A stretch of 34,014 nt of DNA from Promethearchaeota archaeon (GCA_019057775.1 JAHLWT010000162.1:1-34014), one strand, 5' to 3'; positions 8,103-16,370 are shown, counted from the stretch's first letter. Translations and numbers: made by a program. The notes: generated by a model not told the origin, from the sequence alone.

Positions 8103-10385
8103 TTGGTTAAAGTTAAGAACCCAGACGAAATCGCTAAACTGGTTACCTCTGGTTCATATCAAAAGAAGAGGATCTTTTCAATCACAGCTCATATTGATCA
8201 TGGAAAAACTACTGCTACAGATTATTTACTTAGAAGAGCAGGGTTGATGAGACCTGAGGATGCCGGGCAGCTCCAAATGACCGATTCAGATTTAGATTAA
8301 GGTTTACTTGATCTACTGAAAGATGAGGAGCAAGAAAGAGGTATCACAATATTCACAACTGTAGTACTCCTTGCATTTAATGACTCTAGAAAACCCGATG
8401 ATGAAGAACCCTATATTATCCAACTTAATGATACTCCTGGTCACATTAGCTTCACGGGAGAAGTATCTCGAGCGCTCAGAGGTTCTGATGGAGCAATAAT
8501 TTTAGTAGATGCTCTTGAAGGCGTCATGACACAGACAGAAACTAATATTAGGTTATCTGTTGGTGAAGAATTCTGCAAACCAGTACTCTTTATTAACAAA
8601 GTTGACAGATTGATAAGTGAATTAAAACTAAGTCCTGAAGACACCTTTGCCAAGATTGATAGAATTACAAGAGAAATAAACGATTTAATTAAAAAGGTTA
8701 GACCTGAAGGCTCAGGCTGGACAATTGATTTTGCGAAAAATTCCGTTGCTGTTGGCTCAGCTAAACATGGATGGGGTTTTACATATGAAATTTTACTTGA
8801 AAAAGGTTTAAAACCTCAAGATGTTTTTGCTAAATATAACGAAGGAGATATTCAATGGTTAAGAGATAATTTACCATTAGATGAGCCCATGTTAAGAATG
8901 ATTGTTGATCATCTTCCTGATCCAATTTCAGCTTCTAAATATCGAATCCCTCATATTTGGGGTGGTGACCTAAACTCTGAATTAGGTCAAGCTCTACTGA
9001 AGAGCGACCCAAACGGACCACTGTACGGGATGATAACCAAAATTTTTTTGGACCCTAAGAGAAATTTTCAAGCTACCTTGATTGGACGAGTGTTTAGTGG
9101 CACATTTAATCAGACAGATTCGATTTATCTAATAAATAGTGATTCGAGCAATCGAGTGAAGAGATTAGGTGTTATGGAAATTACTGACATTTTAGACATT
9201 CCAAAGATCCCAGCAGGAAATCTGTTTGCAATATTTGGGTTTATTTGTCCTTCTGGAGAAACTTTTATGTCAGCCAATGATGTACCTAAGGATAAAGAAG
9301 AAAAAAGGAGATTACCTTCTTTTGAAAAAATTCATTATGCATGTGAAGCGGTTGTTTCCAGAAGCATTAAACCAAAGGATCCTCATGAAATTGATAAATT
9401 GGATGATATTGTAAGTAAATGGCTTAAAGCAGACCCAACAGCAGAATATAGAAGAGATGAAGAATCAGGAGAATTTATTCTTTCAGGAATTGATCCGTTA
9501 CAAATCGAGATATTAGTAAAAAGGATAAATAAACAGGTTAGTATTAATATTGGAGAACCGATAATTGTTTATAGGGAAAAAATTACCCAAAAGAGTCCTA
9601 ATTATTATACGAAATCAGCAAACACTCACAATCGTATTTTATTACATATTGAACCTTTAGATGAAACGACTGAACGTCTGATCGAAACTGGTAAAGTAAA
9701 TGATTTACAAAATGATAAAGATCGAGCTAAAATTCTGAGAGAAGAAGCTGGATGGGATGCAAAAGAATCTAGACGAATTGTCGATGTATATCAAGGAAGT
9801 GCTCTCGTAAATGGTACATCTGGATTACAAAGATTTGATAGAGTTAAATCATATTTGAGTTCTGCTTTTAGGGATTGGGTTGGTAATTGTATTATTGCAA
9901 AAGAACCCGCTACTGGAATTAAAGTAATATTCACAGATCTCGTAATTCATGAAGACCCTCGACACACCCAATATGGTCAAATTGCTGGAATGATTTTTTC
10001 CGCTATGTCATTAGCGATGCTTGATGCCGAACCTCATTTATTTGAGCCAATTCAGAAAATTGATATAAAGTCTCCACAAGGAACAGAAGGGAGTGTTACT
10101 GCAATCATAAATAAACGAAGGGGTCGAATTACTAATGTAGTTCCAGAGGGAGAATATGTAAGAATTCAAGGTCAGATACCCGCAGCGGAGATAATTGGAA
10201 TTGCGGACGATATTCGGGGATCTACACAAGGAAGAGCCTTTTTCGGCTATGAGTTCAAAGGCTTTGAGAAAGTACCTCAAAGTTTAGAAGAAGATCTAAT
10301 AATGGAGATTCGCAAACGCAAAAATATGCCGTTAGAATTAGCCAGTAGAAAGAGTTGGGAGCGTTTCATATATAAACGTACATAA
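8103..10385 (+). CDS. Elongation factor 2 paralogue (aEF-2p), one in-frame stop
   Basis: EF-2 family translocation GTPase, read as one gene from TTG 8103 to 10385. G1 AHIDHGKT is at codons 29-36, ERGITIFTT follows the switch I loop, G3 DTPGH is at 110-114 and G4 NKVD follows. A single TAA at 8298-8300 (codon 66) interrupts the frame between MTDSDLD and GLLDLLKDEEQERGITI, both of which belong to the protein. The frame is otherwise open to the end, about 760 codons, near normal for aEF-2 (about 730). The domain IV loop reads HEDPRHTQYGQ instead of HEDAIHRG..Q. The histidine that would become diphthamide (about 621) is kept, but its surroundings are lost. This matches the second EF-2 copy known from Asgard archaea without diphthamide genes. 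The stop may be a sequencing error, a recent mutation or, least likely, recoding. A reduced product from ATG 8526 would lack the P-loop. Confidence 0.9.
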
Positions 10386-10386
10386 A

Positions 10387-10394
10387 TTTTTTTT
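10387..10394 (+). terminator. Oligo-T terminator after the EF-2 paralogue
   Basis: A run of eight T directly after the stop codon, followed by further T-rich sequence to about 10406. Archaeal RNA polymerase commonly terminates at such tracts without a hairpin. Confidence 0.5.
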
Positions 10395-10464
10395 AATTTC
10401 TTATTTTAAGATGATAACTAAAGGTTAGTTTATTTTCGACCAGTTCTAATTAACGTTATAAAAC

Positions 10465-10473
10465 AAAAAAAAA
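10465..10473 (-). terminator. Oligo-T terminator after the Ras-like GTPase
   Basis: Nine consecutive A on the plus strand give a T9 tract on the minus strand two bases beyond the GTPase stop. With the opposing T8 tract 70 bases away it separates the convergent genes. Confidence 0.5.
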
Positions 10474-10475
10474 TT

Positions 10476-11039
10476 TCAGAAACTGCTAATCTTAGCAATC
10501 ATATAAAGTTTCTTCACCAGTGCTTTAAAAGCATCGATAACTCCATCTCCTGTTAAAGCACTTGTTTTATAATATCCAATGAATTTATTGTCTTTCGCAA
10601 ATTGTTCAACATTAACATCACCTCTTGGGTTACTGGCATCTAATGTTGATTCATCAACCAAGTCTAGTTTATTTCCAAATAAAACCATTGGTATACCTCC
10701 ACAAAATTGTCTCACATCTTTAACCCATTTTGCAGCATGTTCCCAAGACCTTAATTGTTCCTCAGCATGAGAAAATACTACAATTGCTCCACTACTTCCA
10801 GTATAAAACCTTTGACGTAGTGCTTGGAATGAATCTTGTCCAGCAATATCCCAAAGGAATAACTCTACTTTCTCTCCATCCATTATTTCTTCATATTTCG
10901 AAAATTGAGTACCTAGAGTTGCGATATATTCTTTTCGAAAAGCACCTTGAGTATATTTCTTTATTAATGACGTTTTACCCACAGCTCCATTACCTACTAC
11001 GGTGATCTTAAATCCATATCCTTTCTCGTCAGCACTCAT
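10476..11039 (-). CDS. Ras/Rab-like small GTPase
   Basis: Eukaryote-like small GTP-binding protein of 187 residues, a single G domain. G1 GNGAVGKT is at 16-23, the switch I threonine is T41 or T44 in ATLGTQF, G3 WDIAGQD spans 63-69 with the Gln of Ras-type enzymes kept, G4 NKLD is at 123-126 and G5 TSAL at 159-162. An insertion of about 15 residues after G4 (DESTLDASNPRGDVN) is longer than in typical Rab proteins. The C terminus ends ISSF and has no cysteine, so prenylation is not expected. These GTPases are numerous in Asgard archaea; the partner and role of this one are unknown. It starts at an ATG with its own promoter region and is followed by a T9 tract. Confidence 0.93.
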   Translation of the reverse strand: MSADEKGYGFKITVVGNGAVGKTSLIKKYTQGAFRKEYIATLGTQFSKYEEIMDGEKVELFLWDIAGQDSFQALRQRFYTGSSGAIVVFSHAEEQLRSWEHAAKWVKDVRQFCGGIPMVLFGNKLDLVDESTLDASNPRGDVNVEQFAKDNKFIGYYKTSALTGDGVIDAFKALVKKLYMIAKISSF

Positions 11040-11120
11040 TTTTTATACAAATCATATTTTTTTCTTAGTTCTTTTTTAATTAATAATATTCTGATATTTT
11101 AAATTTTTACTTAAACCAAT

Positions 11121-11134
11121 ATAATATATATTAT
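11121..11134. promoter_or_regulatory. Perfect 14-base AT palindrome upstream of the GTPase
   Basis: ATAATATATATTAT is a perfect palindrome about 85 bases upstream of the GTPase start in the 217-base gap before the HAD gene. It could be a TATA-like or operator element. In AT-rich DNA its significance is modest. Confidence 0.25.
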
Positions 11135-11168
11135 CATTGAAATATCAAGAAATAATGAAAAATTAAAG

Positions 11169-11182
11169 AGATATCGATATCT
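11169..11182. promoter_or_regulatory. Perfect 14-base palindrome AGATATCGATATCT
   Basis: Perfect inverted repeat with a CG centre, between the GTPase and the HAD gene. Unlike most short palindromes here it is not purely AT, which makes chance somewhat less likely. A dimeric regulator site is possible; none is identified. Confidence 0.3.
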
Positions 11183-11256
11183 TTTGATTATTACAAGTGT
11201 AGCGAATTAATTTTTGACAATTACTTGGTCTATAATAACTCTATTAACTTAACAAA

Positions 11257-11970
11257 TTAAAAGTCAAAAATTCCTATTAAATCATCAGTATTTTCAACTA
11301 ATATGTCTGGATTATGTTTTAGCAAATCATCCTTGAGCGCTAGACCTGAAGAAACGCATATAGTTTTAACTTTAGCGGCTTTGCCTGCATCTATATCTGT
11401 TGTCATGTCACCGATAAAAATTGCTTCTTCAGGATCAATATTCCACTTGCTTAGAATTTTGAGGAGGCCTTCAGGGCTAGGCTTAACTTCTGTTACATCG
11501 TTGAATCCGAATATTGTATTAAAGTACATATTGAGATTAAACTTTCCTAATACTTCTTCTGCGTATGAGCTCTTATTATTTGTTAATATTGCAAGTTTCA
11601 ATTTTTTTTTCGATAAATTTGCTATTAATTCATCAATCCTCTCAAAAATAGTAGCTTCCGCATCTTTATACTTATTAAATTGATTAAATAGAAATATAGT
11701 AATTCTTAATTTTTTGAAGTAGCTAATTCCTGATAAAAATTCAACTTTTAAGAGTTCATAAGAATTAAGAAGAATCTTCGGTACTGGGTAGTTTTGAATT
11801 TTTTCTATTAGACGGGCAACTTCTTCCATTACAGCATCACGTTTTACACTCAATTGATACTTTTCTATCCCATCATCAACTGCTTTTCTTATACAATCTG
11901 TAATGTTAAATATTACTCCGTCTAAATCGAAGATTATTCCCTTATAATTTTCTAAGTTAATTTTATCCAT
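11257..11970 (-). CDS. HAD-family phosphatase, phosphoglycolate phosphatase-like
   Basis: Haloacid-dehalogenase superfamily hydrolase of 237 residues, probably a small-molecule phosphatase. Motif I is IIFDLDGVIF with nucleophile D15 and acid D17. Motif II is AILTNNKSS, motif III the lysine of EVKPSPEG, and motif IV GDMTTDIDAG. A helical cap of about 75-80 residues sits between motifs I and II, as in subfamily IA enzymes such as phosphoglycolate phosphatase. The substrate cannot be read from the sequence. The gene lies upstream of the GTPase on the same strand, but the 217-base gap with palindromes argues against a simple operon. It is divergent from the acidic repeat protein gene, with 101 bases between. 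Confidence 0.88.
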   Translation of the reverse strand: MDKINLENYKGIIFDLDGVIFNITDCIRKAVDDGIEKYQLSVKRDAVMEEVARLIEKIQNYPVPKILLNSYELLKVEFLSGISYFKKLRITIFLFNQFNKYKDAEATIFERIDELIANLSKKKLKLAILTNNKSSYAEEVLGKFNLNMYFNTIFGFNDVTEVKPSPEGLLKILSKWNIDPEEAIFIGDMTTDIDAGKAAKVKTICVSSGLALKDDLLKHNPDILVENTDDLIGIFDF

Positions 11971-12016
11971 ATTAAAGTGAATTAATGTTCAGAATAATTT
12001 TAATTATACGGATTTC

Positions 12017-12044
12017 AATATTAATATTAAAATATAAAATAAAT
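12017..12044 (+). promoter_or_regulatory. Divergent promoter region with palindrome and TATA-like block
   Basis: The perfect palindrome AATATTAATATT (12017-12028) is followed by an AAAATATAAAATAAA stretch ending about 28 bases before the ATG of the acidic protein. The block probably serves that gene and perhaps the divergent HAD gene. Visual call. Confidence 0.3.
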
Positions 12045-12071
12045 TGATCATTTTGTATTAAGGATTTTACG

Positions 12072-12956
12072 ATGAGTGAGAAGCAAGAAGAAAAAAATAA
12101 TGATAGCGATTTTAATGAGGATGAAGCTGAAAGTGATGATCTGCAAACTTATCTTAACGAAATGAAAGCGCTAGAATCTGATTTTTCAGATTTAGATGAT
12201 TTGGATATGGAAGAATTAAAAGAAATACAAGATGCGATTTCAAAGGTTAAAGAAAATGAAAATTTAATTAATGGGGAATTAATCGAAGAAAATATGCTCC
12301 CTACTGAAACATATGAGGAACTAAAAGAAGAACAAGAACTTAAAAATGCTATGATTTCTGATTTTTCTGATATAGATGAAATTGATTTAGATGAATTAAG
12401 GGAAATGCAAGATGCAATTGAAACGGTTAAACAAGAAAACCAAAGTTCTTTAGAAGGAGAAGGAGAGATTCATTCTACTCAAGGAATTTCTAAAGAATTA
12501 GAAGATAGGATTAAAGAGGAACTTCTCAAACGAAAAGAACTTGTAGAGGAGGAAGTTGTTACACCTGAAAAGTTTTTAAACTACGTTTCGGAAAAGCGAG
12601 ATAAAATTTGGTATCACGCTCTTCACTACTTAGTGTTTGATGTAGAAGATCATACTGCTTCAAAATCGTTACTATTTGACGTTTTAAAAGAAGTTACGAG
12701 TAAGAGCCCCATAGATCCTCTTCCAGAACATCAATTTTATTTTGGATTGGGATATATTTTAAGATTATCACTGAATAATAAACAAGTCGTAAGATTCATG
12801 AGAGGTGGGCAATTTAAAATAAATATTAATGTTGAGAACTTAAAAGAAATTCTTGAAGAATCTGGTAATCCGATAAGCAAGAGACCAGTTTTAAAAAAAG
12901 AAGAGAAGAAGAAAATGTATGAGGACTTTCTAAAAGATGATTTTCTTGATATCTGA
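12072..12956 (+). CDS. Acidic protein with a 60-residue internal repeat, unknown function
   Basis: Not recognised. The 294-residue protein has a very acidic N-terminal half with an internal duplication: SDFSDLDDLDMEELKEIQDA (about 36-55) recurs as SDFSDIDEIDLDELREMQDA (about 96-115), a period of exactly 60 residues. Each copy is followed by a charged, probably helical linker. From about 165 the composition becomes that of a folded domain containing YHALHYLVFDVEDHTASK and FGLGYILRLSLNNKQV. The C terminus is lysine- and glutamate-rich. No signal peptide or membrane segment is seen, so it is probably cytosolic. A repeated acidic motif joined to a folded domain suggests a scaffold or adaptor, but this is inference only. 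The ATG follows a TATA-like block at near-leaderless spacing. The engB-like remnant begins just after it. Confidence 0.8.
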   Translation: MSEKQEEKNNDSDFNEDEAESDDLQTYLNEMKALESDFSDLDDLDMEELKEIQDAISKVKENENLINGELIEENMLPTETYEELKEEQELKNAMISDFSDIDEIDLDELREMQDAIETVKQENQSSLEGEGEIHSTQGISKELEDRIKEELLKRKELVEEEVVTPEKFLNYVSEKRDKIWYHALHYLVFDVEDHTASKSLLFDVLKEVTSKSPIDPLPEHQFYFGLGYILRLSLNNKQVVRFMRGGQFKININVENLKEILEESGNPISKRPVLKKEEKKKMYEDFLKDDFLDI

Positions 12957-12968
12957 AGTTTAAGTTGA

Positions 12969-13125
12969 ATGAGAATAAAAATGGCAAATTCAATACCTTC
13001 ATTATTAATTATAGGAAATTCTAACGTAGGTAAAAGTTCTATTACTAGATTACTTTTGCCGAAGAGGAGTTTGGTATTTAAGATTTACCTTGTTTAGAAT
13101 TTTCTGCTTTGAAGTAAACAAATTA
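12969..13125 (+). pseudogene. Remnant of a second EngB-like GTPase gene with internal deletion
   Basis: A broken second copy of the intact gene at 13396. From ATG 12969 (or 12981) the frame gives SLLIIGNSNVGKSSITRLLLP, nearly the start of the intact protein including its P-loop, then goes out of register and stops at 13095-13097. Immediately after, TTAGAATTTTCTGCTTTGAAG matches the intact gene near 13949-13969, which encodes LEFSALKK (the G5 region). So the start and end survive while about 450-500 bases of the middle, including G3 and G4, are gone. The resulting 38-42 residue peptide would not bind GTP. Many synonymous differences from the intact gene suggest an old tandem duplicate later deleted, not a recent assembly artefact. 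Confidence 0.7.
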
Positions 13126-13283
13126 ATAATTTCTATTAGAGATTCTTCAAGATATTTATAGTGTTGGGAGATCTCTTTAATAAATTTCTTCGCTTTACTT
13201 AGGGGTATATCTTCCGTTGAAACTTTCTTTTTTATCTGAATCGTCTTTAAACAGTCTGTAATGTCTATCCAAATTGTTCTCAA
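13050..13283 (-). CDS. Doubtful small ORF, 77 codons
   Basis: Open from TTG 13281-13283. The first 57 or so residues (MRTIWIDITDCLKTIQIKKK onward) have normal composition with a helical, charged character. The last 20 lie antisense to the engB-like remnant and are therefore unlikely to be ancestral. There is no ATG and an in-frame TAA occurs six codons upstream. No family is recognised. It may be a young ORF, a truncated gene or chance. It accounts for most of the only long gap in the window (12957-13395). Confidence 0.3.
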   Translation of the reverse strand: MRTIWIDITDCLKTIQIKKKVSTEDIPLSKAKKFIKEISQHYKYLEESLIEIINLFTSKQKILNKVNLKYQTPLRQK

Positions 13284-13321
13284 GAGAAAGGAAAATATTT
13301 AAAGCTGTAGGGTTTATCTTG

Positions 13322-13330
13322 ATATATAAG
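13322..13330 (+). promoter_or_regulatory. Candidate TATA box of the intact EngB-like gene
   Basis: ATATATAAG about 66-74 bases before the ATG at 13396. On the minus strand the same bases read CTTATATAT and could equally serve the small ORF. Visual call. Confidence 0.3.
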
Positions 13331-13395
13331 TTTTTAAAAAACAAATAAAAGACACAAATATCATACCTTACAATAAAAGTATTACGGCACCTGAT

Positions 13396-14031
13396 ATGAA
13401 GAATGAAAAACCTTCTTTATTAATAATTGGAAATTCGAATGTAGGAAAAAGCACGATAACTAGGTTATTATTACCAAATCCTAGAAAATTTAAAGGGAAA
13501 ATTGGGAAATCTCCAGGTAGTACATTGTTAATTAAACCGATATTTCAACCTAATTTACTTTTTACAATTTCTGATTTACCTGGCTTTGGCTTCATGAAAC
13601 AATCAAGCCGAAGAAGATCAGAGCATATTAAAAAACAAATGATAATCCACATTGAAAAACATCATAAGAAATATTTCTTTGGATTAGTTGTTATAAACGT
13701 TCTAAGAGTTGAGGATGAGATTAAAAAGTACTTTCATCAAAATAAAACAACTATTCCCTTAAGTTTTGAATTGATTCAATTTTTAAGAGAATTTAAAATT
13801 CCTCTCTTAATTATCCTAAATAAAATTGATAAAATCTCAAATTTTGACAGAAAAAGAATCACAATATCTTTAATCAAAAATACAAAAGAGTTTGGATTAA
13901 ATTTAGTTCAATTAAATAAAATAGAAGACGTAAAAAACAAGGAAATACCCTACTTAGAATTTTCTGCCTTAAAAAAAACTAATTTATCAAAATTAAAACA
14001 AACCATCCACTATTACTTAAAAAGGGAGTAA
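13396..14031 (+). CDS. engB: EngB/YihA-like GTP-binding protein
   Basis: Small TRAFAC-class GTPase of 211 residues. In bacteria EngB is needed for large ribosomal subunit assembly; the archaeal role is less certain. G1 GNSNVGKST is at 12-20, the G2 region contains GST at 41-43, G3 DLPGFG is at 60-65, G4 NKID at 142-145 and G5 FSAL at 189-192. The GNSNVGKS and DLPGFG forms are typical of the EngB branch. The end of the protein is lysine-rich, fitting RNA or ribosome binding. A second, deleted copy lies just upstream at 12969-13125. The ATG aligns with the start of the remnant within a few codons, supporting this start. Confidence 0.85.
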   Translation: MKNEKPSLLIIGNSNVGKSTITRLLLPNPRKFKGKIGKSPGSTLLIKPIFQPNLLFTISDLPGFGFMKQSSRRRSEHIKKQMIIHIEKHHKKYFFGLVVINVLRVEDEIKKYFHQNKTTIPLSFELIQFLREFKIPLLIILNKIDKISNFDRKRITISLIKNTKEFGLNLVQLNKIEDVKNKEIPYLEFSALKKTNLSKLKQTIHYYLKRE

Positions 14032-14049
14032 TTGGATTAAATAATATAG

Positions 14050-15342
14050 TTATAAATTCTTTAATTTTGGATCAGAATCTTTATTCCAGTTTACAGCAAA
14101 TAAGAAATCTCTGCTCTTTTCATTCTTATAAATCAATGGGAATCCACTAATTTTTTCAAATTTTAAAGCCAATTCTTCTAAATAATCATAATCAGGAAAG
14201 TAACTTTGTATCGGCTTAGTACTTTTCATTCTTTCTTTTATTAGTAAAGCTTTTGCCTGCAGAGTAAAGCCTTTTATCTCAAAAAAATTTGGATTAGCGT
14301 TCTCAATGATTTTATAATAATTTTCTAGAAATTGCTCATTCAGATTGAGATCCTTCACAGCCGTTAGCCGTACCAAAGTTCTCCCTGATAGGCTATTTAT
14401 CAATTTGAGTGAATCCATTATCTTTTGCCAACCATTTTTTAACATTGGACGACAAATTTTTTTATATATTTGTTCATTGGGTGCTGGTAATGTGATATAT
14501 AATTGAGAGGGAAGAGGATCTAGATTTTGAATTCTTTCTGGTAGAGTACCGTTGGTAACAATAAAAGTTGTCATATTTCTTTTCTTGAATTCTTGTATGA
14601 ATTCAGATATCTTAGGATATAGAAGAGGTTCACCATCAAGGGAGATCGCAGCATGATTTGGATGTAAGGCTTCTGCATGTGCATTCATTATGTCATCAGG
14701 GCGAGTTAATTCTCTCTTTACTAACATTTCTAAATCTTCCCGAGAACTAATACAGCATTTAATATCGTCCTCCAAGTCAAAACCATGGCTAACATTATCA
14801 AAAAATTTAATGAATTCTTGATTTTTTAATAAGACCATCGCACGATCGATTTTATTTTTTGATACATGCAATTTTCTGCTTATAAAATTAACTGTATGTG
14901 ATTTTTTAGGATTCTGGAGTAAGAAGTAAAGAATATCTATCATGATTTCATAATTATCTAAATACCGTCTTAGTGGTAAATGGTTTTTAATTATGTCCCT
15001 ATGATGGCGTAACATTTCATCTACTAGTAGTTTGGGCTCATCAGCTTCTACACTAAAATCTTGTCCAAGTGATCCAGTCTCAATATCCCTCCAACAGAAA
15101 ACACATTGGTGATTACAAAATGGAAGTGAAGGAGTATTTTGTAAACATTTGTGACTTTGTATTCCAAAAACTTCTTTATAACAATTTCTGTTTTCTCTTC
15201 CTGTCATTAATCTCTGCTCAAGCCAATGGCAGGGTTTAATAGAAGAATGTTTAAATTTACCGATTATTCTATAAGTTGTTTTTGTATAAGTTTCAACAAA
15301 GTCATTTGTAATTTTGTTGTCTATGATAAACCGATTTTTCAT
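14050..15342 (-). CDS. taw1: tRNA 4-demethylwyosine synthase Taw1/TYW1, with inserted winged-helix-like segment
   Basis: Radical SAM enzyme that joins pyruvate carbons to N1-methylguanosine-37 of tRNA-Phe, forming 4-demethylwyosine. The radical SAM motif is CNHQCVFCWRD with C76, C80 and C83. C38, C54 and C66 upstream are placed like the ligands of the second 4Fe-4S cluster known in this family. Further motifs are NHAAISLDGEPLLYP (about 229-243) and TTFIVTNGTLP (258-268). Usual archaeal enzymes have about 310-350 residues; this one has 430. The excess sits between the CWR motif and the ISLDGEP motif. Residues about 130-190 there look like a winged helix (NYEIMIDILYFLLQNP, then FISRKLHVSKNKIDRAMVLL and an EFIKF wing). 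The family usually has SL(A/S)GEP where this protein has SLDGEP. It is divergent from the nucleoside phosphorylase gene. Confidence 0.92.
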   Translation of the reverse strand: MKNRFIIDNKITNDFVETYTKTTYRIIGKFKHSSIKPCHWLEQRLMTGRENRNCYKEVFGIQSHKCLQNTPSLPFCNHQCVFCWRDIETGSLGQDFSVEADEPKLLVDEMLRHHRDIIKNHLPLRRYLDNYEIMIDILYFLLQNPKKSHTVNFISRKLHVSKNKIDRAMVLLKNQEFIKFFDNVSHGFDLEDDIKCCISSREDLEMLVKRELTRPDDIMNAHAEALHPNHAAISLDGEPLLYPKISEFIQEFKKRNMTTFIVTNGTLPERIQNLDPLPSQLYITLPAPNEQIYKKICRPMLKNGWQKIMDSLKLINSLSGRTLVRLTAVKDLNLNEQFLENYYKIIENANPNFFEIKGFTLQAKALLIKERMKSTKPIQSYFPDYDYLEELALKFEKISGFPLIYKNEKSRDFLFAVNWNKDSDPKLKNL

Positions 15343-15486
15343 TAAACCACGTGGATGAAAATTTTAATTAGATATTAAATTAAATTCTTTAAAAATATAA
15401 GTACAAATATAATTAGTATCACACTTATACCATATAAATTAAGTTTTATATTCAATTAAGTTAGATAAAGGATATCGTGGTTTAAT

Positions 15487-16362
15487 ATGTTAAATAAAAT
15501 AAAAAGTGAATTACTTAACTTTGGTTTAAAATTTATCAGTGTTGATGAGAAAATCGTAAGAATGATTTTAGAGACTAAGCCTTCAAATCTTAATGAGATC
15601 GTCATACTTCCCGCAGTAAAAATAGTTATGAAAAAACTGTTAAATAAATTAGAAAATAAACGGATATATGGGAGAGTTTATAATGGTGAATTAAATAATA
15701 TAAGAGTTAGTGTAGTTCGTTCTTTAGTAGGAGCCCCTAATTGTGCAATGGTAGTAGAAGCATTGAGACGAACTAAAACTAAAGCTATTATTAGGATTGA
15801 TTTCTGTGGAGGAATTGGAGGTGAAGTATTTCCTATAGATATAGGGGATATTGTTATTCCTAAGTTAGCTTATTGTGATGATGGAACTTGTCCTCAATAT
15901 ATTAGAGAGTTTCCATCATTAGCAAACGAATTGAAGTCTATTTCTCATCCAATGATGAAGTTTCAAAACATTTTAACTGGAAATCATTCTATCTTTATCT
16001 CAAAACCGCATGACACATTGAAGGATCTGCTTTTAAATGAAGCTACTTCAATGTTTCCAAATAATGTGAAAGAAAGTAATCTATGGACTACCGATGCATT
16101 ATTTTGCGAAGGGCTAGATTTTATTAGAGCATTAAATTCAATAAATATTGGTTCTATTGATATGGAATCCTCAATATTATTTCTGCTTGGCAAATTATAT
16201 AATTTAAAAACTGCATCCATTCTTTCTGTCTCTGATTTACCTGGTCACCCTAAATATGATTTGCTAAATTCAAATGAAATTCATCCTAACATGGAGAATG
16301 GAATAAATAATACAATAAAAGTATTAATCAAGGTGCTACCGAAGATTAACCGCAATCTATAA
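15487..16362 (+). CDS. Nucleoside phosphorylase family protein
   Basis: Member of the PNP/UDP family, which cleaves nucleosides with phosphate to a free base and pentose 1-phosphate in salvage. The 291-residue protein shows the phosphate-binding region IIRIDFCGGIGGEVFPIDIGDIVIP (split here as RIDFCGGIGG then DIGDIVIP), a central GLDFI segment, and the ribose-binding motif SIDMESSILFLLGKLYNL near 222-239, with the methionine-glutamate pair of the family. SVSDLP follows. The base specificity (purine, uridine or methylthioadenosine) cannot be assigned by eye. It has its own upstream region of 144 bases shared with taw1 and ends eight bases before the convergent regulator gene. Confidence 0.85.
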   Translation: MLNKIKSELLNFGLKFISVDEKIVRMILETKPSNLNEIVILPAVKIVMKKLLNKLENKRIYGRVYNGELNNIRVSVVRSLVGAPNCAMVVEALRRTKTKAIIRIDFCGGIGGEVFPIDIGDIVIPKLAYCDDGTCPQYIREFPSLANELKSISHPMMKFQNILTGNHSIFISKPHDTLKDLLLNEATSMFPNNVKESNLWTTDALFCEGLDFIRALNSINIGSIDMESSILFLLGKLYNLKTASILSVSDLPGHPKYDLLNSNEIHPNMENGINNTIKVLIKVLPKINRNL

Positions 16363-16370
16363 AATTTAAA

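Noticed and set aside
8526..10385. Treating the EF-2 paralogue as two separate genes, with a second start at ATG 8526.
   Set aside because: The sequence between the TAA and 8526 is conserved EF-2 (switch I, DTPGH) in the same frame, so a start at 8526 would discard essential GTPase motifs.
12957..13395. Insertion sequence as the cause of the engB-like remnant.
   Set aside because: No transposase, terminal inverted repeats or target duplications are visible; duplication plus deletion explains the sequence.
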